From Paenibacillaceae bacterium (GTDB lineage Bacteria; Bacillota; Bacilli; Paenibacillales; NBRC-103111): 64,000 nucleotides of DNA. The stretch lies in assembly GCA_029256185.1 (NCBI GenBank), contig JAQSYI010000006.1:62001-126000 (forward strand), read 5' to 3'. Position 1 is the first letter of the stretch; every line of letters begins with the position of its first letter. Shown in pieces: positions 17,588 to 24,752 of the stretch. The notes under the pieces are model-generated. The model saw only the letters and a list, made by a program, of their open reading frames with translations. It was not told the DNA's origin and ran no database searches. The position numbers and the translations under genes are program-made.

Positions 17588-18601
17588 TCATCCCGAATGG
17601 CGGCTGATCAATTCGGCGGAGAGCATGATCTTCTCGGGGATGGCATGCCTGAAGGCAACCCTGCGCTGCAGCGCCTCCACCGCCCGGGCGCCCAGCTGTT
17701 CCTTGGCCAGATAGATGCTGGTCAAGCCAGGTACGGAAGCTGCCGCCGCTTCAATATTGTCAATGCCGATAACCAGTGTCTGCTCCGGCACCTGGACACC
17801 GCAGGCTGCGAGAGCTTCCAGCAGGGCCAGGGCAATCCGGTCGTTGGCGCAGACGAACCCGTCCGGGACAGTGCCGGGCGGGCTTGCGGATAAGCGCCTG
17901 GCCAAATATTGCACCCATTGCCCGGGGATGGAAGGAACCGTCCATTTGGTTAAGCCAAGGGCCATCCCCGGGTTCCATTTTCTCCATTCGTCCGCCGCCA
18001 GCTTGCAGCCCCACCATCTCTCCCGGAAACTTACCGCCAGACTGTCCCTGCCGATGAAGGCTAGGGAACTGCAGCCCTTGTTCACCAGCCGCTTGAAGGC
18101 TATCCGGGAGGCCTCCATATTGTTGTTCAGGATGACATCCGTCTGAAGCAGCGGGTCATCATGATCCACCAGAACCATCGGCAGGCCCAATCCCCGCAAC
18201 GCGAGCAGATGATTCCTTGGTGTTATCCCCAATACAATGATGCCGACGGCATCCTCTTCCGGAGCAATCCGGGGCGGGGCTGCTTCGTCCTCTGCTATCC
18301 TGATTTTCCAGCCTGCCACGGCGCATGAAGCGCTTACCCCGTCAAGCACTCTCAGCCAGAAGTCAGGTTCATTGCGGAATTCCTTCCTGATGGACACCAG
18401 CACCGTTTGTTGCGGGACCGGCAGCTCCTTGACGGAGTCTTGCAAGGCATTCACTTTGTAACCCAGCATCTGGGCCATATCGGCAACCCGCCGTCTGGTT
18501 TCCCCGCTGACTCCCGGTTTGCCGTTCAAGGCTTGCGAGACGGTGAATTTGGAGATGCCGAGCCGGTCGGCAATGGTCTGCATGGATATTTTCGTCGCCA
18601 T
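17588..18601 (-). CDS. LacI-family transcriptional regulator
   Basis: A 337-residue repressor with N-terminal LacI helix-turn-helix (ISMQTIADRLGISKFTVSQAL, about residues 5-25) and a sugar-binding core. ATG 18601 gives the normal family start; the frame continues far upstream but would run across the TetR gene. It is convergent with GH130-1 (57-bp gap). Its own promoter (18636-18664, minus strand) is followed directly by a CCTAACA direct repeat (18617-18632) found in the same form before GH130-2 (21609), suggesting autoregulation and control of the GH130 genes (inference). Confidence 0.9.
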   Translation of the reverse strand: MATKISMQTIADRLGISKFTVSQALNGKPGVSGETRRRVADMAQMLGYKVNALQDSVKELPVPQQTVLVSIRKEFRNEPDFWLRVLDGVSASCAVAGWKIRIAEDEAAPPRIAPEEDAVGIIVLGITPRNHLLALRGLGLPMVLVDHDDPLLQTDVILNNNMEASRIAFKRLVNKGCSSLAFIGRDSLAVSFRERWWGCKLAADEWRKWNPGMALGLTKWTVPSIPGQWVQYLARRLSASPPGTVPDGFVCANDRIALALLEALAACGVQVPEQTLVIGIDNIEAAAASVPGLTSIYLAKEQLGARAVEALQRRVAFRHAIPEKIMLSAELISRHSG

Positions 18602-18616
18602 AAGCGCCCCCTGTAA

Positions 18617-18632
18617 CCTAACAATCCTAACA
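18617..18632. promoter_or_regulatory. CCTAACA direct-repeat operator before the LacI gene
   Basis: CCTAACAATCCTAACA: two 7-mers 9 nt apart, placed just after the -10 box of the LacI promoter. Fifteen of 16 bases match the site at 21609-21624. Confidence 0.6.
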
Positions 18633-18635
18633 AAA

Positions 18636-18664
18636 AGTATATAGGCCGAAGCTGCGCGGCGCAA
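18636..18664 (-). promoter_or_regulatory. Promoter of the LacI gene
   Basis: Minus strand TTGCGC, 17-nt spacer, TATACT; the start codon is 34 nt downstream of the -10 box. Confidence 0.55.
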
Positions 18665-18736
18665 GGCATAATCTGTATGCCGATATCCGGAGTCCGTTTG
18701 AATGGATGCGGAGAGGATGGTGATCCGGGCAGCGTA

Positions 18737-18765
18737 TTGACGAATAGAAACGGCTGCGCTATCAT
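18737..18765 (+). promoter_or_regulatory. Promoter of the TetR gene
   Basis: TTGACG, 17-nt spacer, TATCAT. The TetR operator at 18767 begins directly after the -10 box, where repressor would block initiation. Confidence 0.6.
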
Positions 18766-18766
18766 A

Positions 18767-18792
18767 TGAATGAATATAATATTTTTCATTCA
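18767..18792. promoter_or_regulatory. TetR operator, copy 1
   Basis: TGAATGAA, 10-nt spacer, TTCATTCA: a perfect 8-bp dyad. The same arms and spacer length recur at 19485-19510 before the ApbE operon, flanking the TetR gene on both sides. Confidence 0.75.
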
Positions 18793-18826
18793 CACCAATC
18801 AGTCTACATGAACCGGAGGCCGGCAA

Positions 18827-19405
18827 GTGGAGGAAAAAAGAATACGGATCTACAATTGCGCCAAAGAACTGTTCAGAACAAAAGGGTTTAAAGATACCAA
18901 CATTTCCGAGATTACCAAGAAAGCGGGAATGGCTGTAGGAACCTTCTATAACTATTATTCGTCCAAAGAAAAGCTGTTCATGGATATTTTCCTGGAGGAG
19001 AATACCAAGCTGAAGAAAGACTGTCTGGAGTCCCTGGATTTGACCCAAAGTCCCCTTACCGTGGTCAGGCAGATCATAACGATGAACGCGGCAGGGATAA
19101 ATGACAGTCCCATTCTGAGAGAATGGTACAACAAAAGTGTTTTCGAGAAAATAGAGCGGGTTTTCCGCGAGGAAAATGGTGTCGAGGCCGTCCATTTTGT
19201 GTATGACAGCTTCTTGGAACTCGTCACACTGTGGCAAGCCCAAGGGAAAATGAGAAAGGACATCGACAGTAAAATGATTATGATGCTCTTCGCAGCTATT
19301 ATCACGGTGGATACGCACAAGGAAGAAATCGGACTGGATTATTTTCCCGAGCTGCCGGAGCTGTTGACGGAACTTGTGATGAAGGGCCTGACTGATTGCT
19401 CCTGA
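18827..19405 (+). CDS. TetR/AcrR-family regulator of the flavin redox operon
   Basis: A 192-residue repressor. Helix-turn-helix at about residues 22-45 (ISEITKKAGMAVGTFYNYYSSK); the rest is the helical ligand-binding domain. Start GTG 18827 has CGGAGG 7 nt upstream. It is bracketed by two identical-architecture dyads, one at its own promoter and one before the ApbE gene 147 bp downstream, which points to autoregulation and control of the redox operon. The ligand is unknown; a quinone, electrophile or redox-active compound would fit the target genes (inference). Confidence 0.9.
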   Translation: MEEKRIRIYNCAKELFRTKGFKDTNISEITKKAGMAVGTFYNYYSSKEKLFMDIFLEENTKLKKDCLESLDLTQSPLTVVRQIITMNAAGINDSPILREWYNKSVFEKIERVFREENGVEAVHFVYDSFLELVTLWQAQGKMRKDIDSKMIMMLFAAIITVDTHKEEIGLDYFPELPELLTELVMKGLTDCS

Positions 19406-19423
19406 TAGAACCATGGGTATCTT
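19396..19423 (+). promoter_or_regulatory. Possible promoter of the ApbE operon
   Basis: TTGCTC, 16-nt spacer, TATCTT, overlapping the end of the TetR gene. A start about 7 nt later would place the structured element at 19436 at the very 5' end of the transcript. Confidence 0.35.
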
Positions 19424-19435
19424 CAATGCCCGGGT

Positions 19436-19481
19436 AAACGCACGGCGTTAAAGGATGCCGTCAGGTGTTTGCCCTGGTGAA
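19436..19481 (+). promoter_or_regulatory. Candidate structured leader RNA element, copy 2
   Basis: It has the same layout as 1355-1401: outer AAACGC with GTGTTT, unpaired A, inner CGGCGTT with GATGCCG around AAAG, TCAG on the 3' side, then a CCTGGTGAA tail. Relative to copy 1 there is one A-U to G-C exchange in the inner stem and several G-C to G-U changes that keep pairing. The outer stem is extended here by GGGT with GCCC. A TetR operator follows directly. Confidence 0.5.
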
Positions 19482-19484
19482 TTA

Positions 19485-19510
19485 TGAATGAATATTTTTA
19501 TGTTCATTCA
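19485..19510. promoter_or_regulatory. TetR operator, copy 2
   Basis: TGAATGAA, 10-nt spacer, TTCATTCA, between the leader element and the ribosome binding site of the ApbE gene. If transcription starts near 19430 this would act as a roadblock; alternatively a closer promoter is used. Confidence 0.7.
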
Positions 19511-19552
19511 TATCCTTTTGTCGAGAATACGAACCGGAAGGAGGGACGTGTG

Positions 19553-20509
19553 ATGCTGCAAGCCCAGGTTGCCCAATCTGCAGACTTTGGCATGAATACA
19601 GAAATCTTACACAGGGTATTTGGCGAACATGCAGAAGAAGCCGTCATCTCGGTCAAAGCGGAACTGAAACGGCTGGAACATCAGCTGAGCCGCTTCGTGC
19701 CCGGCAGCGAAATAAGCAGAATCAATCAGGCCGCGGGAAAAGAAACGGTCACCATCAGTCCGGAAACCTATGAAGTTTTGTCCGGTGCAATCCGCTTTTC
19801 TCAAATCTCTCAGGGGCTGTTCGATATTTCAATCGGTCCTTTGGTAGACCTGTGGGATTATAAGCATGCCATCCGGGCACCGGAGGAAACAAGGATTCAA
19901 CAGGTACTGCCTTTGGTCAATTTTCATGACTTGATAATGGACACGAAGAGACAAGCAGCCGGGCTTCGGACCCGGGGGCAGTCCATTGATTTGGGCGGCA
20001 TCGGCAAAGGTTATGCCGGTGATTGCTGTATACGAATCCTTCAACAGTATGGAATCGTTTCCGCTTTTGTCAGTATTGGAGGCAATGTATCCGTGCTTGG
20101 GAATAAACCCGACCATTCGCCGTGGCGTGTAGGAATCCGGCATCCCCGCCGGGACTGTCTTATGGGCATGGTGGAAGCAACCCACCAAGCGGTGGTTACC
20201 TCCGGGGACTATGAGCGGTACTTTGTTGACCAGACGGGTAAGCGGCAGCATCACATTCTGAATCCAACGACCGGACGACCTGCCGAATCAGGGTTGATCA
20301 GTGTGACTGTGGTTGCAGACAGCGCTCTGACAGCGGATGCGCTTTCCACGGCAATATTCGTGGCCGGAATGGAGCGGGGGCTTGGCTTTCTGGCGCAGGT
20401 TCCGGGAGCTGAAGCCGTTCTTGTGGATAAAGACCAGCGGGTGTTTATCACACGGGGGTTAAAAGGATGCTGTCAAACTGCTCAAGGCATCCGGGCCAAT
20501 CTGATATAA
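19553..20509 (+). CDS. apbE: FAD:protein FMN transferase (ApbE family)
   Basis: A 318-residue enzyme that transfers FMN from FAD to a threonine or serine of a target protein. Family blocks are visible: DLGGIGKGYA, SIGGN, and HHILNPTTGRPA with the later DALSTA..VAG. ATG 19553 is 8 nt after AAGGAGG; an earlier in-frame ATG at 19484 would start inside the TetR operator. No signal peptide or lipobox is seen, which is unusual because many ApbE proteins are exported. The next gene encodes its obvious substrate, an FMN-binding protein with the SGATLTS acceptor. Regulated by the adjacent TetR protein (inference from the shared dyad). Confidence 0.92.
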   Translation: MLQAQVAQSADFGMNTEILHRVFGEHAEEAVISVKAELKRLEHQLSRFVPGSEISRINQAAGKETVTISPETYEVLSGAIRFSQISQGLFDISIGPLVDLWDYKHAIRAPEETRIQQVLPLVNFHDLIMDTKRQAAGLRTRGQSIDLGGIGKGYAGDCCIRILQQYGIVSAFVSIGGNVSVLGNKPDHSPWRVGIRHPRRDCLMGMVEATHQAVVTSGDYERYFVDQTGKRQHHILNPTTGRPAESGLISVTVVADSALTADALSTAIFVAGMERGLGFLAQVPGAEAVLVDKDQRVFITRGLKGCCQTAQGIRANLI

Positions 20510-20524
20510 AAGGAGTATGAACAA

Positions 20525-20983
20525 ATGGGCAATGCTGCCGGAAGAAAGGGGAAAAAGAAAATGTGGATCGGCATAGCAATTACTGCAGGTATTATTGCGG
20601 CTGTTTCGGCAGGGGGGATTCTCTTCACTGAGCAGGGGCGGCGTGAAGTGCGGGAGCTTAAGATTGCCGCCATGGATTTCAAGAAGCTGCGCGATGGAAC
20701 CTACGTAGGGGAATACAAGGGAATCAAAGACCATTCCAGAGACACCCAAATTGAAGCAACGGTCTCCGGGGGGAAACTTTCCGGCATCAAAATCAAGAAA
20801 GGCGCCTTGGATAAAACGGGAAATCCCGCCAAGTTGACGGGCGGTCTCAGCATCGATGATCTGTTTGACAAGGTGATTGAGTCCCAAAGCCTGCAGGTCG
20901 ATGTCATAAGCGGTGCGACACTGACTTCCAAAGCGCATCTCAAAGGGCTGGAAAACGCGCTTGAACAGGCGCAAGTGAAGTAA
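20525..20983 (+). CDS. Membrane-anchored FMN-binding domain protein, ApbE substrate
   Basis: A 152-residue protein: one N-terminal membrane helix (about residues 13-34) and a single FMN_bind domain outside the membrane. The flavinylation motif SGATLTS covers residues 129-135, so Thr134 is the predicted site of covalent FMN attachment by ApbE. ATG 20525 lies 9 nt after AAGGAG, 15 nt downstream of the ApbE gene. Such small proteins carry single electrons across or outside the membrane. With the downstream flavodoxin-like gene it forms a minimal flavin-based electron path. Confidence 0.9.
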   Translation: MGNAAGRKGKKKMWIGIAITAGIIAAVSAGGILFTEQGRREVRELKIAAMDFKKLRDGTYVGEYKGIKDHSRDTQIEATVSGGKLSGIKIKKGALDKTGNPAKLTGGLSIDDLFDKVIESQSLQVDVISGATLTSKAHLKGLENALEQAQVK

Positions 20984-21007
20984 TTCGTCTCGGGGAGGAT
21001 TCACGGC

Positions 21008-21529
21008 ATGAACATCGCAGTTATCTCTTATTCCTATACAGGCAACAATGATGCTCTGGCAGCGGGTGTTGCCAATGGGCTGTCGGCAAAGCATATCCGC
21101 ATTACGGAACGCGCTTCCCGGAGTGTAGGCTCCATTGCTCTGGATATGATTTTCCGGCGGACGCCGCGGGTACAGCCAGCACCGGAGATTATGGAACGCT
21201 ATGATCTGGTGCTCTTTTTCGGACCGGTTTGGATGGGGCAGATCGCCTCGCCCCTCCGGGCATATTTAAGGTATCTGAAAGCACATCCGCGTAAATATGG
21301 CTTCTTTTCCATCAGCGGCGGTGCAGACGGGCCGAATCCCAAGCTGGAGGATGAGCTGAAAAAGCGAACCGGAGCGGCCCCTTTGGTCTTCATTGATTTG
21401 CATATTGCCGAGTTGCTCCCGGCAAATCCGAAGCCTGCCCGTAAGGACACAACCGCTTACCGGATCAACGAAGGGGATGTGAAACAACTGACAGGCACCG
21501 TCTTGCAGGCGGCCGGCGAAATCATCTGA
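21008..21529 (+). CDS. Flavodoxin-like protein
   Basis: A 173-residue cytoplasmic flavodoxin-fold protein. The N-terminal IAVISYSYTGNN (residues 3-14) is the phosphate-binding loop for FMN, and FFGPVWMGQIASPLRAYL is the second typical flavin loop with an aromatic residue. It is somewhat longer than small flavodoxins. GGGGAGG precedes ATG 21008, and the gene is 24 bp after the FMN-binding gene, so it is the last gene of the operon. Its probable role is to deliver electrons to, or take them from, the flavinylated membrane protein (inference). A quinone or nitro-reductase role is also possible. Confidence 0.82.
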   Translation: MNIAVISYSYTGNNDALAAGVANGLSAKHIRITERASRSVGSIALDMIFRRTPRVQPAPEIMERYDLVLFFGPVWMGQIASPLRAYLRYLKAHPRKYGFFSISGGADGPNPKLEDELKKRTGAAPLVFIDLHIAELLPANPKPARKDTTAYRINEGDVKQLTGTVLQAAGEII

Positions 21530-21554
21530 AATAAGCTTGCGCAATAAATTCCTG

Positions 21555-21583
21555 TTGACATTTACCTCCAAGAAGAATAGATT
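21555..21583 (+). promoter_or_regulatory. Promoter of GH130-2
   Basis: TTGACA, 17-nt spacer, TAGATT. The predicted start near 21590 lies just before the CCTAACA operator at 21609. Confidence 0.6.
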
Positions 21584-21608
21584 GATTGCCGGAAAAGCAA
21601 GGTTGTAT

Positions 21609-21624
21609 CCTAACAAACCTAACA
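21609..21624. promoter_or_regulatory. CCTAACA direct-repeat operator before GH130-2
   Basis: CCTAACAAACCTAACA: two 7-mers 9 nt apart, about 20-35 nt downstream of the predicted transcription start, a repressing position. Almost identical to 18617-18632. Confidence 0.6.
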
Positions 21625-21665
21625 GAATGGCAAATGAAATCATCTTCTAACGGGAGGACGAAGAA

Positions 21666-22679
21666 ATGACAATGATCATCGGAGAGGATCTGCCCAACAT
21701 GCCCTGGCAGGAAAAGCCGGAGGGTTATGACGGAGTGGTCTGGCGGGACGGGCGCAATCCCATTATAGGCTGGAATCCCATCAAGGGGGTTTCCCGGATT
21801 TTCAACAGTGCGGTGGCTCCCTACGGAGACGGATTCATCGGCATATTCCGCGCCGAGCACAAGCTGGCCATGCCCCGGCTGCATCTGGGCCGCTCCGCGG
21901 ACGGTCTGAAGTGGGAGATCGAGCCTGAGCCTATCGTCTGGAAGGATGAAGCAGGCGCGCCCTATCAGTCCAATTATGCCTACGATCCCAGGCTTGTCAA
22001 GATTGAGGATACGTACTATATCGTCTGGTGCACCGATTTTGGCGGAGCGGCGCTGGGACTGGGGATGACCCGGGATTTCCGCGAGTTCATCCGGCTGGAG
22101 AATCCGTTTATCCCGTTTAACCGCAACGGTGTGCTGTTTCCGAAGCGGATCGGCGGCAATTACGCGCTGCTGAGCCGGCCCAGCGACAGCGGGCATACGC
22201 CGTTCGGGGACATTTTCTTAAGCGAAAGCCCTGACCTCGTCTATTGGGGCAAACACCGCAAGGTCATGTCCAAGGCCGCTGCGGGCTGGTGGCAGGATGT
22301 GAAGATCGGCGGCGGCCCCGTTCCCGTGGAAACGGATGAGGGCTGGCTGATCTTCTATCACGGAGTGGTCGGCACCTGCAACGGGATGGTATACAGCATG
22401 GGAGCAGCTCTGCTCGACCTGGAGCATCCGTCGAAGGTGCTGTACCGCACCAGGGATTACCTGCTTACTCCGGAGACCCCGTACGAGGCAGTGGGCTTCG
22501 TGCCCAATGTTGTATTCCCCTGCGCCACCTTGCAGGATGCGGCAACCGGCAGAATGGCCGTCTATTACGGCGCTGCAGATACGTATGTGGCGGTGGCCTA
22601 TACTCAGGTGGACGAACTGGTCGCGCATATCAAGGAAAACTCCGCATTGGCTCCGGGGGACGGCATTGAGTTCCGTTAA
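21666..22679 (+). CDS. GH130-family beta-mannoside phosphorylase (GH130-2)
   Basis: A 337-residue cytoplasmic five-bladed propeller enzyme. The family's catalytic Asp is read in NYAYDPRLVKI (Asp107). Late conserved segments (GWLIFYHGV, SMGAALLDLE, NVVFPCA, YYGAAD) are typical of GH130 and bind phosphate and mannose. It probably phosphorolyses beta-mannooligosaccharides to mannose 1-phosphate; linkage and chain-length preference cannot be read directly. GGGAGG lies before ATG 21666. It is controlled by a promoter with a downstream CCTAACA operator and is convergent with an AraC gene 14 bp away. Confidence 0.9.
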   Translation: MTMIIGEDLPNMPWQEKPEGYDGVVWRDGRNPIIGWNPIKGVSRIFNSAVAPYGDGFIGIFRAEHKLAMPRLHLGRSADGLKWEIEPEPIVWKDEAGAPYQSNYAYDPRLVKIEDTYYIVWCTDFGGAALGLGMTRDFREFIRLENPFIPFNRNGVLFPKRIGGNYALLSRPSDSGHTPFGDIFLSESPDLVYWGKHRKVMSKAAAGWWQDVKIGGGPVPVETDEGWLIFYHGVVGTCNGMVYSMGAALLDLEHPSKVLYRTRDYLLTPETPYEAVGFVPNVVFPCATLQDAATGRMAVYYGAADTYVAVAYTQVDELVAHIKENSALAPGDGIEFR

Positions 22680-22693
22680 AAAATCGGCGGGGA

Positions 22694-23620
22694 TTACAGC
22701 AGAAGCCGGTTGTCCTGCTCAAAGCCGGCTCCGCCGCGCGCCTCCTTCATGAACTGCTTGGGAGAGACTCCACGCACCGACTTGAATTGTTTGATAAAAT
22801 AGCTGCTGTTCGCAAAGCCGGTCCGGTGGGCAACCTCTGTGACGTTCAATCCGGTGGTGAGCAGCAGCTTTTCCGCTTCGGAAACCCGCAGGAAATTCAG
22901 ATATTCGTTGAAGCTTCTGCCGGTGAGCGCCTTGAACACCCGCGCGAAATGGCTGTAGCTCATGCTGCACATGCTGGCTGCGTCCACAGGGGACAGCGGC
23001 TCGCTGTAATGCTGCCGGACATAATCGAACATGGCGCCGAACTGCTCATAGGGCACACTGGAGAGGGGCTGCCTTCCGCTAAGCGGATGCCCCATGCCCT
23101 GCCACTCCCGCAGAATCCACAGGAACAGCCGCATCATATCCGAACGGATGGCCAACTCGTAGCCATAGGGCTTGCTCATATATTCATGATAGAATTGTTG
23201 CATCATGCCGGAGACGGGGGTGGACCGCAGCCGCTCTGCCGCGAAGTGCCGCGGGAAGGAGTGGCTTGCAACCAGGAAGGGCAGGATATACTTGGATTCA
23301 AAGACGGTGCTGCCGGTGTTGTAGAGGATCTCCGGAATGCAGCTGATCACCAGATATGAGGCGTGGGACGGCCTGTCCACCTTGACGGAATGGACTTCGT
23401 GAGCGTTGATGAGCAGCAGTTCGCCGGCTGATGCCAGGAAGGGTCTGCCCCCGATGGACCACTGCGCCCGGCCCTCGAACATGTAGATCAGCTCAATGTG
23501 ATGATGCCAGTGGGCGGGATAGGCGAAGCCTTCTTCACCTACCTGCTGAATATCGCAAATGAAGGGGAACTGTACCGGCCCTTCGGTGAACATCTTTTCC
23601 TCCAACAGCGGGGAGCTCAT
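22694..23620 (-). CDS. AraC-family transcriptional regulator (divergent from GH130-3)
   Basis: A 308-residue regulator with an N-terminal cupin (AHWHHHIELIYMFEG, about residues 36-50) and a C-terminal double helix-turn-helix (about 198-295, with the F..SSYF.KQFK..RGVSP motif). It is divergent from GH130-3 (137-bp gap) and convergent with GH130-2. A TATAAT box on the minus strand near 23672 could be its -10. The ribosome binding site is weak (AGGTG). The likely effector is a manno-oligosaccharide or mannose phosphate, by context only. Confidence 0.9.
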   Translation of the reverse strand: MSSPLLEEKMFTEGPVQFPFICDIQQVGEEGFAYPAHWHHHIELIYMFEGRAQWSIGGRPFLASAGELLLINAHEVHSVKVDRPSHASYLVISCIPEILYNTGSTVFESKYILPFLVASHSFPRHFAAERLRSTPVSGMMQQFYHEYMSKPYGYELAIRSDMMRLFLWILREWQGMGHPLSGRQPLSSVPYEQFGAMFDYVRQHYSEPLSPVDAASMCSMSYSHFARVFKALTGRSFNEYLNFLRVSEAEKLLLTTGLNVTEVAHRTGFANSSYFIKQFKSVRGVSPKQFMKEARGGAGFEQDNRLLL

Positions 23621-23756
23621 ATTGGATCACACCTGATTTGATAGATTTGTTGTATTTCTTGGCGCAACCATTATATCACGCGGAGCCGGGAAGATGGTAC
23701 TCTGGACAGGTAAGGTTCCACTGATTGATACCATTGTCCTAAGGAGTATGATTCCC

Positions 23757-24710
23757 ATGAAAGACGCCACCCGCATTCTGACCCGGCATCCCGAGAATCC
23801 GCTGATGCATATCAAGGATTATCCGGGAATTGCCCAGATCTATAATCCGGCCCCGATCATGCATGAGGGAGAGACGCTGCTGCTGGTTTCCGTTGTGGAG
23901 CATGCGGCCAAGAAGGGCTACGGCCGCGATGTGGGTCAGACCCGGATCGCCCGGAGCAAGGACGGCATCCACTTTGAACTGGAGGAAAGGAATTTCATCG
24001 ACACCCAGTCGGAGGTATATCCGTTTCCGCTGTACCATCATTTCATCGACAACCGGGTTACCAAGATCGACGACACTTATTACATCATCACACCGGTGAT
24101 GGTCCACGGCTTTGAGTCTCCCGTAGGGATGCTGGGCAAAACCAAGGATTTCAAGACCTATGAGCGGATCGACATCATCACGCAGCCCCGCAACCGGGGA
24201 GCCTCCTTGTTCCCGGAGAAAATCAACGGGCTGTACTACAAGCTGGACCGCCCGGGGGGAGGAGACGGCAGCAGCGGGGATATCTGGATTTCCTCCTCGC
24301 CCGATCTGGTCCACTGGGGCAGCTTCAAGCCGGTGCTCGCCGCCAACTACCGCTTCTGGAATGTCCAGAAGATTGGGCCGACTCCCCCCATCAAGACAGA
24401 CAAGGGCTGGCTGGACATTATTCACGGCGTGTTCACACCTGCAGGCGGCACCTACTATTATATCGGGGCCATGCTGCTTGATCTGGAGGAGCCGTGGAAG
24501 GTCATCGGCAAGACCAACAGTTATCTGATGGGGCCGGAGATGCCTTACGAGCGTCATGGCAATTGCGATAACACCGTGTTCCCATGCGGCGCCATTGCTG
24601 ATTATGAACAGGACCGGCTCCGGTTGTATTACGGCGCTTGCGATAACTATATCTGTCTGGCAACAGGCAGCCTCAGTGAGATTGTACAGGCTTGTCTGGA
24701 CGAGATCTGA
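23757..24710 (+). CDS. GH130-family protein (GH130-3)
   Basis: A 317-residue five-bladed propeller protein of GH130, the shortest of the three in this locus. The catalytic Asp corresponds to FIDNRVTKIDDTYY (Asp98), where the usual DPR is changed to DNR. Downstream segments GWLDIIHGVF, IGAMLLDLEEPW, NTVFPCG and YYGACDNY are family-typical. ATG 23757 is 10 nt after AAGGAG; the ATG at 23748 is too close. The altered DNR and shorter length suggest a different linkage or chain-length preference from GH130-2; beta-1,2-mannobiose phosphorylases are a possible comparison. Convergent with an AraC gene through a shared terminator. Confidence 0.87.
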   Translation: MKDATRILTRHPENPLMHIKDYPGIAQIYNPAPIMHEGETLLLVSVVEHAAKKGYGRDVGQTRIARSKDGIHFELEERNFIDTQSEVYPFPLYHHFIDNRVTKIDDTYYIITPVMVHGFESPVGMLGKTKDFKTYERIDIITQPRNRGASLFPEKINGLYYKLDRPGGGDGSSGDIWISSSPDLVHWGSFKPVLAANYRFWNVQKIGPTPPIKTDKGWLDIIHGVFTPAGGTYYYIGAMLLDLEEPWKVIGKTNSYLMGPEMPYERHGNCDNTVFPCGAIADYEQDRLRLYYGACDNYICLATGSLSEIVQACLDEI

Positions 24711-24715
24711 GCTTG

Positions 24716-24752
24716 AAGGCATTCCCGGGAGTAAGACCGGGAATGCCTTTTA
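24716..24752. terminator. Bidirectional terminator between GH130-3 and AraC
   Basis: AAGGCATTCCCGG and CCGGGAATGCCTT form a perfect 13-bp stem with an 8-nt loop, flanked by T on the right side. It serves both convergent genes. Confidence 0.85.

Noticed and set aside
17588-19426. LacI gene extended to 612 residues
   Set aside because: The extension would overlap the TetR gene and precede the LacI helix-turn-helix with non-family sequence; promoter and operator sit just before ATG 18601.
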